A stretch of 64,000 nt of DNA from an uncultured Rhodospirillales bacterium. GTDB lineage: Bacteria > Pseudomonadota > Alphaproteobacteria > CACIAM-22H2. The notes beneath the pieces were generated by a model. That model saw only the letters and a list, made by a program, of their open reading frames with translations. It did no database searches and was not told the DNA's origin. A program made the translations under genes and the position numbers. This document shows, piece by piece, positions 23,463 through 31,758 of the stretch. The stretch is taken from the NCBI GenBank assembly GCA_937926175.1, contig CALANV010000025.1:1-64000 (forward strand), given 5' to 3'. Numbering within the stretch: position 1 is the stretch's first letter; each line of letters starts with the position of its first letter.

Positions 23463-23795
23463 TCAATCCGCTGCGGACGCATCGGCGACCCGGTCCTTGA
23501 GGGTGTAGTCGCGCGTGACCGTGGCAACCCGAATACGGAAATCCTGAAATATCTCAGACTTGCCTAGATCCTGGGCAGCCTTGTGGCCGAGATGCGCACG
23601 CCAGGCCGCTGCAGCCTGTTCATCGCGCCAGAACGACAATGAGACGTACTTGCCCGGTGTGGTCAAGCTTTGGAAACGTTCGACGGAGATGAAGCCGTCG
23701 ATCTTTTCCAGTTCCGGGCGCAGCGCGGCCGCCAAATCGAAATAGCGGGACGCTTGGCCTTCCTTCGGAACGACCTCGAAGATCACCGCGATCAT
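23463..23795 (-). CDS. antibiotic biosynthesis monooxygenase (ABM) domain protein
   Basis: A 110-aa dimeric ferredoxin-like ABM protein. The ATG at 23795 has GGGAGG 4 bases upstream. The pattern MIAVIFEVVPKEGQASRYFDLAAALRPELEKIDGFISVERF...GKYVSLSFWRDEQAAAAWRAH is typical. Members are cofactor-free oxygenases, haem-degrading enzymes or simple stress-linked proteins; none can be chosen here. Leads a two-gene unit and faces the plus-strand gene at 23881 across a shared promoter region. Confidence 0.85.
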   Translation of the reverse strand: MIAVIFEVVPKEGQASRYFDLAAALRPELEKIDGFISVERFQSLTTPGKYVSLSFWRDEQAAAAWRAHLGHKAAQDLGKSEIFQDFRIRVATVTRDYTLKDRVADASAAD

Positions 23796-23833
23796 GGTTC
23801 CTCCCCTGCAGGTGATTGCCATCTGAGTCAGAC

Positions 23834-23843
23834 TAATATATCA
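23834..23843. promoter_or_regulatory. TAATATATCA site in a divergent promoter region
   Basis: One mismatch from the perfect palindrome TGATATATCA at 29715, lying midway between the divergent ABM (23795) and DUF6166 (23881) genes. On the minus strand it reads TTTTGATATATT, which could overlap a -35 element. Confidence 0.4.
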
Positions 23844-23880
23844 AAAGTATACGGCTGATAACAAAGCCATGGGAGGAGCG

Positions 23881-24186
23881 ATGAAGGTTTACGAGGGCAG
23901 TCGCAGCCTTGCAGGCGCGGTCGTCACCGTCGACGGCAAGCCATTGCCCCCGCGTTTCGATTTGAAGCGTCTGTCGCCTGCCGGATTCGAGTGGACTTAC
24001 GAAGGCGCCGGTCCTGCACAGCTCGCGCTCGCGTTGCTCGCCGACCATTTCGGGGACGATCAGAAGGCGCTTCTCCATTACGAGGCGTTCATGCGCGAAG
24101 TCGTTGCCGAGCTCGACAACGCCTGGCGTCTGACCTCTGCCGACATCGACGCAGCGCTCAAACGAATCGGCGCCGCGGCGGCGTGA
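23881..24186 (+). CDS. DUF6166 family protein
   Basis: A 101-aa protein of the DUF6166 type: KVYEGSRSLAGAVVTVDGKPLPPRFDLKRLSPAGFEWTYEGAGPAQLALALLADH. The G-F-x-W-x-Y-x-G-x-G-P-x-Q-L-A-L-A-L-L core is characteristic; function unknown. I set the start at the second ATG because GGGAGG, the ribosome site, overlaps the codons after the first ATG at 23869. Followed 69 bases later by the PanB-type gene. Confidence 0.8.
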   Translation: MKVYEGSRSLAGAVVTVDGKPLPPRFDLKRLSPAGFEWTYEGAGPAQLALALLADHFGDDQKALLHYEAFMREVVAELDNAWRLTSADIDAALKRIGAAAA

Positions 24187-24255
24187 AGCGCTGTAGGGGG
24201 CGTTCGTTCCCATTGTCACCTCGCGATTAGACTCGAAGCGATCAGGAGAACATCC

Positions 24256-25155
24256 GTGCCGCAAGATGCAGCGTCGGCCACCAAGGCCGCGAACGAAAAG
24301 AAGCAGAAGCGCACCATCACCGAAATCCGGGAGTCGAAGCGTACCGGCGAGAAGATGGTCTACATGTCGGTGCCCGACTACACGTCGGCGCGCTGGGCCG
24401 AAATGGCGGGCGTCGACGTGGCGGTCGTGGGCGACAGTCTGGCGATGGTCGCGCATGGCCATCCCAGCACGATCCCGGCCACCATGGACATGATGATAAT
24501 GCACGCCCAGGCCGTACGCCGCGGTGCGCCGAACACGTTCGTGCTCGGCTGCATGCCGTATCAGAGCTACAACACGGTCGACCGTGCGCTGAGGAACGCG
24601 ACGCGCTTCATGCAGGAGGCGCTGTGCGACGCGGTGAAGCCGCAGGGCGGCAAGAGCCAGGCGCATATCCTGAAGGCGCTCGTCGACGCCGGCATTCCGA
24701 CGGCCTCGCATATCGGCCTCACGCCGCACACGATCGCGATGTTCGGCGGCTTCAAGATCCAGGGCCGCACCGCGGAGGCGGCCATGAAGATTCTCGAGGA
24801 CGCGCTCGCGATCGAGGACGCCGGCTGCTTCATGCTGGAATTCGAGGCCGTGCCCGCGAAGATCGCCGAGATCATCTCGAAGCAGCTCACGATCCCGACC
24901 ATCGGCATCGGCGCTGGTGCCGGCACCGACGGTCAGATTCTGCTGTGCTACGACCTGCTCGGCGTGTTCACCGATTTTAAACCGAAGTTCACGAAGCGTT
25001 ACACGAACTTGACCGAGATAGCGGTGGGCGCCATCAGGCAGTACGTGGACGAGGTCAAATCCGGCAAGTTCCCGGACGAAGAACACAGCTATTCGGTCAA
25101 GGACGAGGAAGTCGAGAAGTTCCTGAGCATGGTGGAGAAACGCAAGCAGATCTAA
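24256..25155 (+). CDS. panB: 3-methyl-2-oxobutanoate hydroxymethyltransferase
   Basis: A 299-aa PanB-family enzyme, transferring a hydroxymethyl group from methylene-tetrahydrofolate to 2-oxoisovalerate to give ketopantoate. Family features are GDSLAMVAHGHPSTIPATMDMMIMHAQAV (metal and substrate loop), HIGLTPHT, FMLEFEAVPAKIA (catalytic Glu region) and IPTIGIGAGAGTDGQILLCYDLLG. It starts at GTG (24256) with AGGAG 8 bases upstream. An extra, Lys-rich N-terminal 20 residues is unusual. It sits in a catabolic/TRAP region and no panC is near, so it may be a paralogue with a different oxo-acid substrate. Confidence 0.88.
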   Translation: MPQDAASATKAANEKKQKRTITEIRESKRTGEKMVYMSVPDYTSARWAEMAGVDVAVVGDSLAMVAHGHPSTIPATMDMMIMHAQAVRRGAPNTFVLGCMPYQSYNTVDRALRNATRFMQEALCDAVKPQGGKSQAHILKALVDAGIPTASHIGLTPHTIAMFGGFKIQGRTAEAAMKILEDALAIEDAGCFMLEFEAVPAKIAEIISKQLTIPTIGIGAGAGTDGQILLCYDLLGVFTDFKPKFTKRYTNLTEIAVGAIRQYVDEVKSGKFPDEEHSYSVKDEEVEKFLSMVEKRKQI

Positions 25156-25221
25156 GCCGAAAAAAGGCCGGCGAGTGTCGCCGCGCCAGATCTCGTATCT
25201 AGGGTGGAGGATACACGAACT

Positions 25222-26298
25222 ATGAAAAAGACGAAGTTTTCGCGCCGCACGGCGCTCAAGGGCATTGGCGCCGGTCTCGTCGCCGCACCGATGGTTGCCA
25301 AGGGGGCAGCCGCGCAGCAGACCATAAACTGGAAAATGGCGACAGGCTGGCCCGGCGGTCCGCTGATGGACATTGGCGCCAAGGCATTTGCGGAAAAGAT
25401 CGAGTTCCTGTCGGACGGTCGCTTCAAGGTCCAGGTGTTCCCGGGCGGTGCGCTGGGGAACGCGCTCAAGGTTCCCGAAACGGTCAAGAACGGTGTCGCC
25501 GAATGCGGTCACACGTGGATGGGCTATGACTGGGGCGCCCAGATCACGACCACGCTGTTCGCCGGCTATGCCGGCAGCTTCGACACCGAGCGCATGCTCC
25601 ACTGGCTCTACGAGGCGGGCGGGGTCGAGTTGCAGCGTCAGTTCCGCGAAGAGACCGCGGGCGTCATCTCCATGCCCCTGTTCATCCGGACCGCGGAGGT
25701 GTTCCTGCATTCCCGCAAGCCGGTGCGCACGCTCGCCGACCTGCAGGGCCTCAAGATCCGCACCGCGGGCGCGTGGCTCGATATGACGAGGGCGCTCGGC
25801 GCGGCGCCGGTCCAGACGGCGGGCGGTGAAATCTACCCGGCGCTGGAGCGTGGTGTGATCGACGCGACCGAATGGGGCACGCTGTGGGAGAACATCTCGC
25901 CCGGGTTCTACAAGGTCGCCAAGTATCTGATCATCCCCGGCGTGCATCAGCCGACGGCGCCGTTCGAGCTCGTGATCAACAAGGCCGCCTGGGAAAAGCT
26001 CAGCCCGCGCGACCAGAAGCTGGTGGAGCAGGCGGCAAAGCTGGTCACGTTCGAATCCTGGTTGAGGATCGGGCAGGAGGACGCGAAGTCTCTCGAGTTC
26101 TACCGGCAGGCCGGCAACGAGATCATCGAGCTCGATCCCGAGGTCCAGTACAAGGTGAAGGAAATCGCCGACAAGTGGGCCGACGAGCAGGCGCAGAAGG
26201 ACCCCTGGTTCAAGAAGGTTCTCGAAAGCCAGCGCCAGTTCGAAAAGTTGTGGGCCGGCGCGGACCGCTATCGCAAGGTCCTGGTCAAAGGCTCTTGA
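25222..26298 (+). CDS. dctP: TRAP transporter substrate-binding protein DctP
   Basis: A 358-aa periplasmic solute receptor of a TRAP transporter. The N-terminus has a twin-arginine signal (S-R-R-T-A-L-K, residues 8-14) and hydrophobic core ending in AAA, so export is likely by Tat. The mature part has the DctP/TTT fold with WPGGPLMDIGAKAFAEKIE and the conserved LKIRTAGAWLDM stretch, whose Arg usually binds the carboxylate of the ligand. A TRAP ligand with a carboxyl group, perhaps a 2-oxo or hydroxy acid, is expected. Followed by dctQ and dctM. Confidence 0.93.
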   Translation: MKKTKFSRRTALKGIGAGLVAAPMVAKGAAAQQTINWKMATGWPGGPLMDIGAKAFAEKIEFLSDGRFKVQVFPGGALGNALKVPETVKNGVAECGHTWMGYDWGAQITTTLFAGYAGSFDTERMLHWLYEAGGVELQRQFREETAGVISMPLFIRTAEVFLHSRKPVRTLADLQGLKIRTAGAWLDMTRALGAAPVQTAGGEIYPALERGVIDATEWGTLWENISPGFYKVAKYLIIPGVHQPTAPFELVINKAAWEKLSPRDQKLVEQAAKLVTFESWLRIGQEDAKSLEFYRQAGNEIIELDPEVQYKVKEIADKWADEQAQKDPWFKKVLESQRQFEKLWAGADRYRKVLVKGS

Positions 26299-26395
26299 GT
26301 CGACCCGGCTGGCGTCCCGCAAGGGACGCCAGCCGTCGTTCCGGCTGCCTTTTGTCTCGTCGGCGGCAGCATCCTGTCGTTAAGGGGGAGGTCTC

Positions 26396-26920
26396 TTGAT
26401 TCTACGCCTCATCGAGCGCGTGAGCGGCGCGAGCGGCGTGATCGCCGGCTGGCTGATCGTTCCGCTGATCTTCGCGACCGTTTACGAGGTCGTCTCGCGC
26501 TATGTCTTCACTGCGCCGACGATCTGGGCTTACGAAGTCGGTTATCTCGCGACGGGCACCAGCTTCCTGATCGGGATGGCGTATGCGCTGCGCGAAGGCG
26601 CCCATATCCGCATCGATGTGATCTCGATGCACATGAGCGCGAAGCTCCGTGCCGGTGTCGATCTCGTCCTCTATGGCGTCTTCCTTATTCCCTTCGTGGC
26701 CTGGCTCTCGCATCTGCTCTATACGCGCGCCCTTGATGCGTATCATTCCGGCGAACGGTCCGGGCAGTCGGCCTGGAATCCGCCGGTATGGCCGTTCCGG
26801 ACGATCTTCTTCATCGCTTTCGCGCTTCTCCTGATCCAGATCGTGGGCGAGATGATCAAATGCGTGCGCGTCCTCGCCGGACATGACAAGTCGCCGGCAC
26901 AGGGTTCGGGGGCGCGGTGA
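26396..26920 (+). CDS. dctQ: TRAP transporter small permease DctQ
   Basis: A 174-aa integral membrane protein with four predicted membrane helices (around residues 12-33, 48-68, 86-108 and 132-152), the DctQ topology. It starts at TTG (26396) preceded by GGGGGAGG, a very strong ribosome site, 97 bases after dctP. Its stop overlaps the dctM start (TGATG), coupling their translation. Confidence 0.88.
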   Translation: MILRLIERVSGASGVIAGWLIVPLIFATVYEVVSRYVFTAPTIWAYEVGYLATGTSFLIGMAYALREGAHIRIDVISMHMSAKLRAGVDLVLYGVFLIPFVAWLSHLLYTRALDAYHSGERSGQSAWNPPVWPFRTIFFIAFALLLIQIVGEMIKCVRVLAGHDKSPAQGSGAR

Positions 26921-28239
26921 TGGGCTACTATTCGCTTCTTCTTTTCCCGTTTCTTCTGACGCTTCTGTGCCTGGGTTTCCCGGTCGCCTTCTCGATGATG
27001 GCGACGGCCCTTGTGTTCGGATATCTCACCTTCGGGTCCGCCTTCATCTTTCAGATGGCGGAGAAGATCGAAGACGTCGCGTCGAACTACGTGCTGGCGG
27101 CCGTTCCGCTTTTCGTGTTCATGGGGGCGATGCTGGAGCGCTCGGGGATCGCGGAGCGGCTGTTCGAAGCGATCCATCTTTGGACGCGCCGGCTGCCGGG
27201 CGGTCTCGCCGTGGGCACGGTCCTCATGTGCATCATCTTCGCGGCGTCGAGCGGCGTGGTCGGCGCCACCGAAACGGTCGTCGGCCTTCTCGCCGTGCCG
27301 GTGATGATGCGCTACGCCTACAACAAGGAGCTGATCGTCGGCACGATCTGCGCCGGCGGGTCGCTCGGCACGATCATCCCGCCATCTGTCGTTGCCGTGG
27401 TACTCGGACCCGTCGCCAACGTCTCGGTCGGCGACCTGCTCGTCGGCATGGTCTTTCCCGGCCTGATCATGGCGGGCTCGTACATCGTCTATATCCTCGG
27501 GCTTTCCTTCATCAATCCGAAGGCGGGCCCGCGGATCCCCCCGCAACCGGGAGAGCCGACGCTTGCCGAGAAGCTGCGCATTACCGCATGGGCGCTGGTG
27601 CCACCGCTCATCATGATCTTCGCGGTGCTCGGGTCGATCATGATGGGCTGGGCGGCGCCCACGGAAGCCGCAGGTCTCGGCGCGTTGGGCGCCATCCTGT
27701 TGACCATGATTTACGGGAGCTTCTCGTGGCGTTCGCTCCACGACGCCGTCATGAAGACGCTCTCGATCACGACCATGATCATGACGATCCTGCTCGCGGG
27801 CAACATGATGACGGGCGCGTTTCTCGGCGCCGGGGGCATCGCCGTGACGCAGGAACTCGTCGACTCGCTGGCGCTTGGCCCCTGGGGCGTGCTCGCGATC
27901 GTGCTGTTCCTCGCGTTCCTGGGCGGGTTCTTCCTGGACTGGATCTCGCTGGTGCTGATCCTGGTGCCGATTTTCTCGCCGCTGCTCGTGGCGTCGGGCG
28001 TGAATATGGTCTGGTTCTGCATCCTGTTCCTGATCGTGATCCAGACCAGCTACCTCTCACCGCCGATGGCGCCGGCGATCTTCTATTTCCGCGCCATCAG
28101 TCCGCCCGAGATCACGACCGCCCATATGTACCGTGGCGTCATACCGTTCATTGTCCTTCAATTCATCACGCTTGCCATCGTGCTCGCTTTCCCGGATACC
28201 GTGCTGTGGCTGCCGAAGGTGCTGTTGGGGCCAGGGTGA
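26920..28239 (+). CDS. dctM: TRAP transporter large permease DctM
   Basis: A 439-aa sodium-coupled channel subunit with about 11-12 membrane helices. Conserved DctM segments are visible: FVFMGAMLERSGIAERLFEA, AASSGVVGATETVVGLLAVP, GGSLGTIIPPSVVAVVLG and the C-terminal YLSPPMAPAIFYFRAISPPEIT. The overlapping GTG at 26917 is less likely than the ATG at 26920. The GntR gene starts 5 bases after its stop. Confidence 0.95.
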   Translation: MGYYSLLLFPFLLTLLCLGFPVAFSMMATALVFGYLTFGSAFIFQMAEKIEDVASNYVLAAVPLFVFMGAMLERSGIAERLFEAIHLWTRRLPGGLAVGTVLMCIIFAASSGVVGATETVVGLLAVPVMMRYAYNKELIVGTICAGGSLGTIIPPSVVAVVLGPVANVSVGDLLVGMVFPGLIMAGSYIVYILGLSFINPKAGPRIPPQPGEPTLAEKLRITAWALVPPLIMIFAVLGSIMMGWAAPTEAAGLGALGAILLTMIYGSFSWRSLHDAVMKTLSITTMIMTILLAGNMMTGAFLGAGGIAVTQELVDSLALGPWGVLAIVLFLAFLGGFFLDWISLVLILVPIFSPLLVASGVNMVWFCILFLIVIQTSYLSPPMAPAIFYFRAISPPEITTAHMYRGVIPFIVLQFITLAIVLAFPDTVLWLPKVLLGPG

Positions 28240-28244
28240 CATAG

Positions 28245-29006
28245 ATGAGCCGTGAAGCCGACCTTCCTTCCGCCGCTGCCCGCCGCAAGACGGCAGCGGC
28301 GCGGAAGAAGCCGAACGGGGCCGGCCGTGGTACGCCACCACGGGCGCAGTCGGGCGAGACGGATGCCCTCAGCCTGACCGACCGCGCCTACAAGCGTCTG
28401 GAAGAGATGATCGTCACGCTGCAGCTGGCACCCGGCGAGGTCGTGTCGGAGGCCGCGCTCAGCAAGCGTCTGGGTATCGGCCGCACCCCGATCCGCGAGG
28501 CGCTGCAGCGGCTCGGCCGCGAGCGGCTGGTCGTCATTCTGCCCAGGCGCGGCATCATGGTGTCGGAGGTCAACGTCCGCACGCAGCTTCGCCTGCTCGA
28601 GGTGCGGCGTGAGGTCGAGCGGCTCATCGCGCGCCGTGCCGCCCGGCGTGCCACCCCGGCGGAGCGAGCCGAGTTCGCGCGCATTGCGGGTGAAATGGAG
28701 GCCGCGGCCGTCGCCAACGACGACATCGGCTTTATGCGCCTCGACCATGAGTTCAACGTGCTCAGCCTGCAGGCCGCCCGCAACGAGTTCGCATCCGGTG
28801 CCATGGCGCTGATGGCGGGGCTGTCGCGGCGGTTCTGGTACATCCACTACAAGGAAGTGGCGGACCTGCCGCGGGCGGCGCGGCTGCATGCCGAGATCGC
28901 GCGGGCGATCGCAGCCGGCAAAGAGGCGGAAGCGGCCCAAGCCTCCGACCGCCTGATGGACTATGTCGAGGAGTTCGCGCGCGCCACGGTTTCCGACGAT
29001 CCCTAG
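28245..29006 (+). CDS. GntR-family regulator (FCD type)
   Basis: A 253-aa repressor-type regulator. A basic low-complexity N-terminus (residues 1-45) precedes the winged helix (ALSLTDRAYKRLEEMIVTLQLAPGEVVSEAALSKRLGIGRTPIREALQRLGRERLV) and an alpha-helical FCD ligand-binding domain with metal-ligand-type His (FMRLDHEFNVL, RLHAEIARAIAAG). Encoded 5 bases after dctM, so it probably controls the TRAP operon in response to the transported acid. Nearby TGATATATCA-like sites are candidate operators. Confidence 0.93.
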   Translation: MSREADLPSAAARRKTAAARKKPNGAGRGTPPRAQSGETDALSLTDRAYKRLEEMIVTLQLAPGEVVSEAALSKRLGIGRTPIREALQRLGRERLVVILPRRGIMVSEVNVRTQLRLLEVRREVERLIARRAARRATPAERAEFARIAGEMEAAAVANDDIGFMRLDHEFNVLSLQAARNEFASGAMALMAGLSRRFWYIHYKEVADLPRAARLHAEIARAIAAGKEAEAAQASDRLMDYVEEFARATVSDDP

Positions 29007-29027
29007 GCGACCGGAAGGGAGGTACGC

Positions 29028-29639
29028 ATGGCCACGGGATTGACCCGCTTGCGCGACTTCGTCCGTGACGCGACGCGCATTGTCGAGACGGAGGCGGACG
29101 AGGCGCGGATTCTCGAGGCGCTGCGTCCAAAATTGGGGGCGCTCGTCGCGGAGGACGACTGGCTGCCGGATGCTTTTGCAGCGCCGCATCCGGACCATTA
29201 CCAGCAGTATCTCCTCTATTGCGATCCGTTCGAGCGGTTCTCGCTGGTGAGCTTCGTCTGGGGGCCGGGACAGCGCACGCCGATCCACGACCATACGGTC
29301 TGGGGCCTGATCGGCGTGCTGCGGGGGGCTGAGACGTGCCGGAACTACGACCGGCGGCCAGATGGGACGTTGGTGCCGGGACCGGAGAAACGCCTGACGC
29401 CTGGCGAGGTCGAGGCAGTTAGCCCGCGCATCGGCGACATCCATGAAGTCGCCAACGCCTTTGCCGATCGTACATCCATCAGCATTCACATTTACGGAGC
29501 CAATATCGGGGCGGTGAAACGCCACGTCTTCAAGGTGTCAGGCGAAACGAAGGATTTCGTCTCGGGCTACGGAAATGTCGCACTTCCAAATATTTGGGAC
29601 CGTTCGGCCGAGGTTCGGGCGGCGCTCGGCGTGCCCTGA
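29028..29639 (+). CDS. cysteine dioxygenase-type thiol dioxygenase
   Basis: A 203-aa cupin of the cysteine dioxygenase family, oxidising a thiol to a sulfinate. Three iron ligands are visible: H-D-H in PIHDHTVWGLIGVLRG and the later His in GDIHEVANA; a Tyr follows in ISIHIYGANIG. Bacterial members act on cysteine or 3-mercaptopropionate; the choice cannot be made from this reading. It begins 21 bases after the GntR gene, with GGGAGG before the ATG, and is probably in the same operon. Confidence 0.88.
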   Translation: MATGLTRLRDFVRDATRIVETEADEARILEALRPKLGALVAEDDWLPDAFAAPHPDHYQQYLLYCDPFERFSLVSFVWGPGQRTPIHDHTVWGLIGVLRGAETCRNYDRRPDGTLVPGPEKRLTPGEVEAVSPRIGDIHEVANAFADRTSISIHIYGANIGAVKRHVFKVSGETKDFVSGYGNVALPNIWDRSAEVRAALGVP

Positions 29640-29713
29640 ACCCGGCATGGCGGCAGACTGAGCCATTCGTTCGAGCGGCTGCGCAAACGTGTGGCCGGCA
29701 GCAAAATATACCA

Positions 29714-29743
29714 TTGATATATCAGCCGCGGGTTTCCTATAAT
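29714..29743 (+). promoter_or_regulatory. sigma-70 promoter overlapped by a palindromic operator
   Basis: TTGATA (29714-29719), 18-base spacer, perfect TATAAT (29738-29743). The exact palindrome TGATATATCA (29715-29724) covers the -35 element, an arrangement suited to repression. The hydroxylase gene starts 50 bases after the -10. Confidence 0.65.
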
Positions 29744-29793
29744 CCAGTACGGTTCGGAACAGAGTCCAAGCGAGGGAAGGGAGGATCGAACCT

Positions 29794-30555
29794 ATGATGA
29801 CGAAGCGTCAGGCGGCGTTCCGAGACGACTACCGCACCAAGATCGCGCCTCTCTACAACGGGCCGCTGCACGTTGCGGTCATCTATGCAATCGGATTTGC
29901 CGCGATCTGGTATTTCGCGCGCCACATCCACGACACGACGTGGACGGATTGGCTGATCGTGCCGATCACGTTCCTGGCCGCGAACATTTTCGAGTGGTGG
30001 ATCCACAAGTACATCATGCATCGCCCCGTAAAGGGCTTCATGGGCATCTACAAGCGGCACACGCTGGCCCATCACCAGTTCTTTACGGAGGAAGAGCCGA
30101 CCTACGACAATTCGCGTGACTATCGCATCGTCTTCTTCCCGCCCTACGCGCTGGCGACCTTCATCTGCATGTCGGTCCCGCCGGCACTGATCGTCGGGCA
30201 TCTGTGGTCCGCGAACGCAGGCTGGCTGTTGATGTGCACGACGACGGCGATCTACCTGAACTACGAGCTGTTCCACTGGGCCTGCCACGTGAAGGACGAT
30301 TCGCTGATCAAGCACATCCCGTTCGTCAACACGATCCGGCGCCATCACATCGCCCACCACAACACGGCGATCATGATGGAGAAGAACTTCAATCTGACCT
30401 ATCCGATCGGCGACTGGCTGTTCGGCACGAGCGATCTCGACCGCGGCCTGCTGGGACATCTCTTCAACGGTTACGACACGCGGTACAGGAAGAAGAACCT
30501 CAAGAAGGTACGGGCGACGTTCGACGAGCCTGCCGCGGCCACCGTTCGGAGCTGA
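29794..30555 (+). CDS. membrane fatty-acid-hydroxylase family protein (His-box)
   Basis: A 253-aa integral membrane di-iron oxygenase of the sterol desaturase/fatty acid hydroxylase superfamily. Histidine boxes are visible: HKYIMHR (about residues 70-76), HTLAHHQF (89-96) and HHIAHHN (186-192), among four or so membrane helices. Its substrate is unknown; relatives hydroxylate lipids, sterols or carotenoids. An ideal promoter with an overlapping palindrome lies upstream. A 59-aa membrane peptide gene follows 9 bases later. Confidence 0.9.
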   Translation: MMTKRQAAFRDDYRTKIAPLYNGPLHVAVIYAIGFAAIWYFARHIHDTTWTDWLIVPITFLAANIFEWWIHKYIMHRPVKGFMGIYKRHTLAHHQFFTEEEPTYDNSRDYRIVFFPPYALATFICMSVPPALIVGHLWSANAGWLLMCTTTAIYLNYELFHWACHVKDDSLIKHIPFVNTIRRHHIAHHNTAIMMEKNFNLTYPIGDWLFGTSDLDRGLLGHLFNGYDTRYRKKNLKKVRATFDEPAAATVRS

Positions 30556-30564
30556 GGGCGTTTC

Positions 30565-30744
30565 ATGGCTCAGCAAGCGGTCATCAAACGCAGCATTGCC
30601 TCCCTCATCGGCGGCATCTTCGTCGCGATCTTCGTCTTCGTGCTGCTGCTGCTGCTGATGGGCGAGACGACCACGTTCAATGTCGTGGTCAGCCTGCTCA
30701 TTGCCGCCGCACTCGGCGTTTGGGTGAGGCTCGCGGACCTTTAG
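30565..30744 (+). CDS. 59-aa two-helix membrane protein
   Basis: A short gene, MAQQAVIKRSIASLIGGIF to VWVRLADL. It starts with ATG at 30565, 9 bases after the hydroxylase stop. Two hydrophobic helices (about residues 12-31 and 38-53) are joined by a short polar loop. The coupling to the hydroxylase suggests an accessory membrane subunit, but I do not recognise the family. Confidence 0.6.
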   Translation: MAQQAVIKRSIASLIGGIFVAIFVFVLLLLLMGETTTFNVVVSLLIAAALGVWVRLADL

Positions 30745-31181
30745 GGTCGCGGATTGTCCCCTCCCCTAGGGGCCGTCGGGGGCTACGAGCGGCGGTCGTC
30801 CGCCTGAAGGCGGATCGATCGCGGTCCGCGGCCCCCTTGTGCATTCGGCACCGATGCGACGGCCCGTGCCGAAGGCGGGCGGCATGGCCGCCCGCCATCA
30901 CCTGTGGCCCCCGTCCTGATCCAGCGCGGCGACTACCGCGTGCTGCCGTACGCCTGTTGTCTCGTCCCGGAGGGGCCGTGCGACCCGACGAGCGTGCGGG
31001 TCACTCCCGGGCGCAACCGACCGTGCCCTGATCGCCCGCATCGCCGGACCGCGCGTGTCGTCTCCGCCCGCGTGCCTGCAGGGGCGGTATCAGACGAACT
31101 GAACAGCTTTTGTGCGGGCAGGACGGGCCCGTTCCGATCCCGGTCACGTTCCACGGTTTCCTGCCGCCACGCAAAAACAGA
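30745..31181. other. region with no supported gene
   Basis: About 440 bases of GC-rich sequence with no convincing coding potential. It has several short palindromes (CCCCTAGGGG near 30766, CGCCTGAAGGCG near 30800). A 117-codon frame crosses into the tRNA-Ala gene on the other strand and is not supported. Confidence 0.5.
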
Positions 31182-31227
31182 AGCGGCGGAGATCCCGGCT
31201 CGAGCCCTGGATTTCCGCCGCTTTTTT

Positions 31228-31228
<1 letters not shown>
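31182..31228. terminator. bidirectional terminator beside tRNA-Ala
   Basis: AGCGGCGGA (31182-31190) and TCCGCCGCT (31214-31222) make a perfect 9-bp stem, extended by a GAT/ATT-type pair. A T7 run (31222-31228) follows on the plus strand; on the minus strand TTTTT appears a few bases after the stem. It ends the tRNA-Ala transcript and anything reading in from the left. Confidence 0.8.
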
Positions 31229-31303
<75 letters not shown>

Positions 31304-31425
31304 GAAACTCTTGTCTCGACCGCGCGGGGTTGGGCCCGGCGCGGCACCGCTCGGCTCAACTTAAAAGACCTGCCGCCCCCTTTGCGCAAGGGAAATTTTT
31401 GCGGTCGGCCGAAATTCGGTCGTCT

Positions 31426-31758
31426 TCAGCGATCATCGTCCTCGTCGACGTTCTCGATCACGTCGGCGACATCCTCGTCGTCCTCGCCGAGCTCCGACGT
31501 ATCTTCGATCACTTCTTCCTCTTCGGTCTCGTCGGCATCGATCAGATCGTCGGTGATGACGTCGAGCTGATCGTCGGCTTCGGGGATCTCGGTCGGCGCG
31601 ATACGATCCGCCGCCTTCGCGCGCTTCGACTTCAGGACGGCCTCGGGATCGAATTCCGTTCCGCACTTCGGGCAGACGGCGGGGTTACGCCGCATGTCGT
31701 AGAAATGCGCGCCGCACGACTGGCAGGTCCGTTTCAGACCCCATTCAGGCTTCGCCAC
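31426..31758 (-). CDS. TIGR02300 (FYDLN-acid) family protein
   Basis: A 110-aa protein with an N-terminal zinc ribbon (CQSCGAHFYDMRRNPAVCPKCG, residues about 11-32) and a strongly acidic tail (residues 65-110, many Asp/Glu). It begins at GTG (31758), VAKPEWGLKRTC, with GGAG upstream, fitting the family start. The family is alphaproteobacterial, of unknown function, and typically lies beside aroA, as here, in divergent orientation. Confidence 0.9.
   Translation of the reverse strand: MAKPEWGLKRTCQSCGAHFYDMRRNPAVCPKCGTEFDPEAVLKSKRAKAADRIAPTEIPEADDQLDVITDDLIDADETEEEEVIEDTSELGEDDEDVADVIENVDEDDDR

Noticed and set aside
23833..26322. 829-codon open frame on the minus strand
   Set aside because: It lies opposite the DUF6166, panB and dctP genes, which have clear family motifs and ribosome sites. 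The translation is Arg/Asp/His-rich low-complexity sequence typical of antisense frames in GC-rich DNA.
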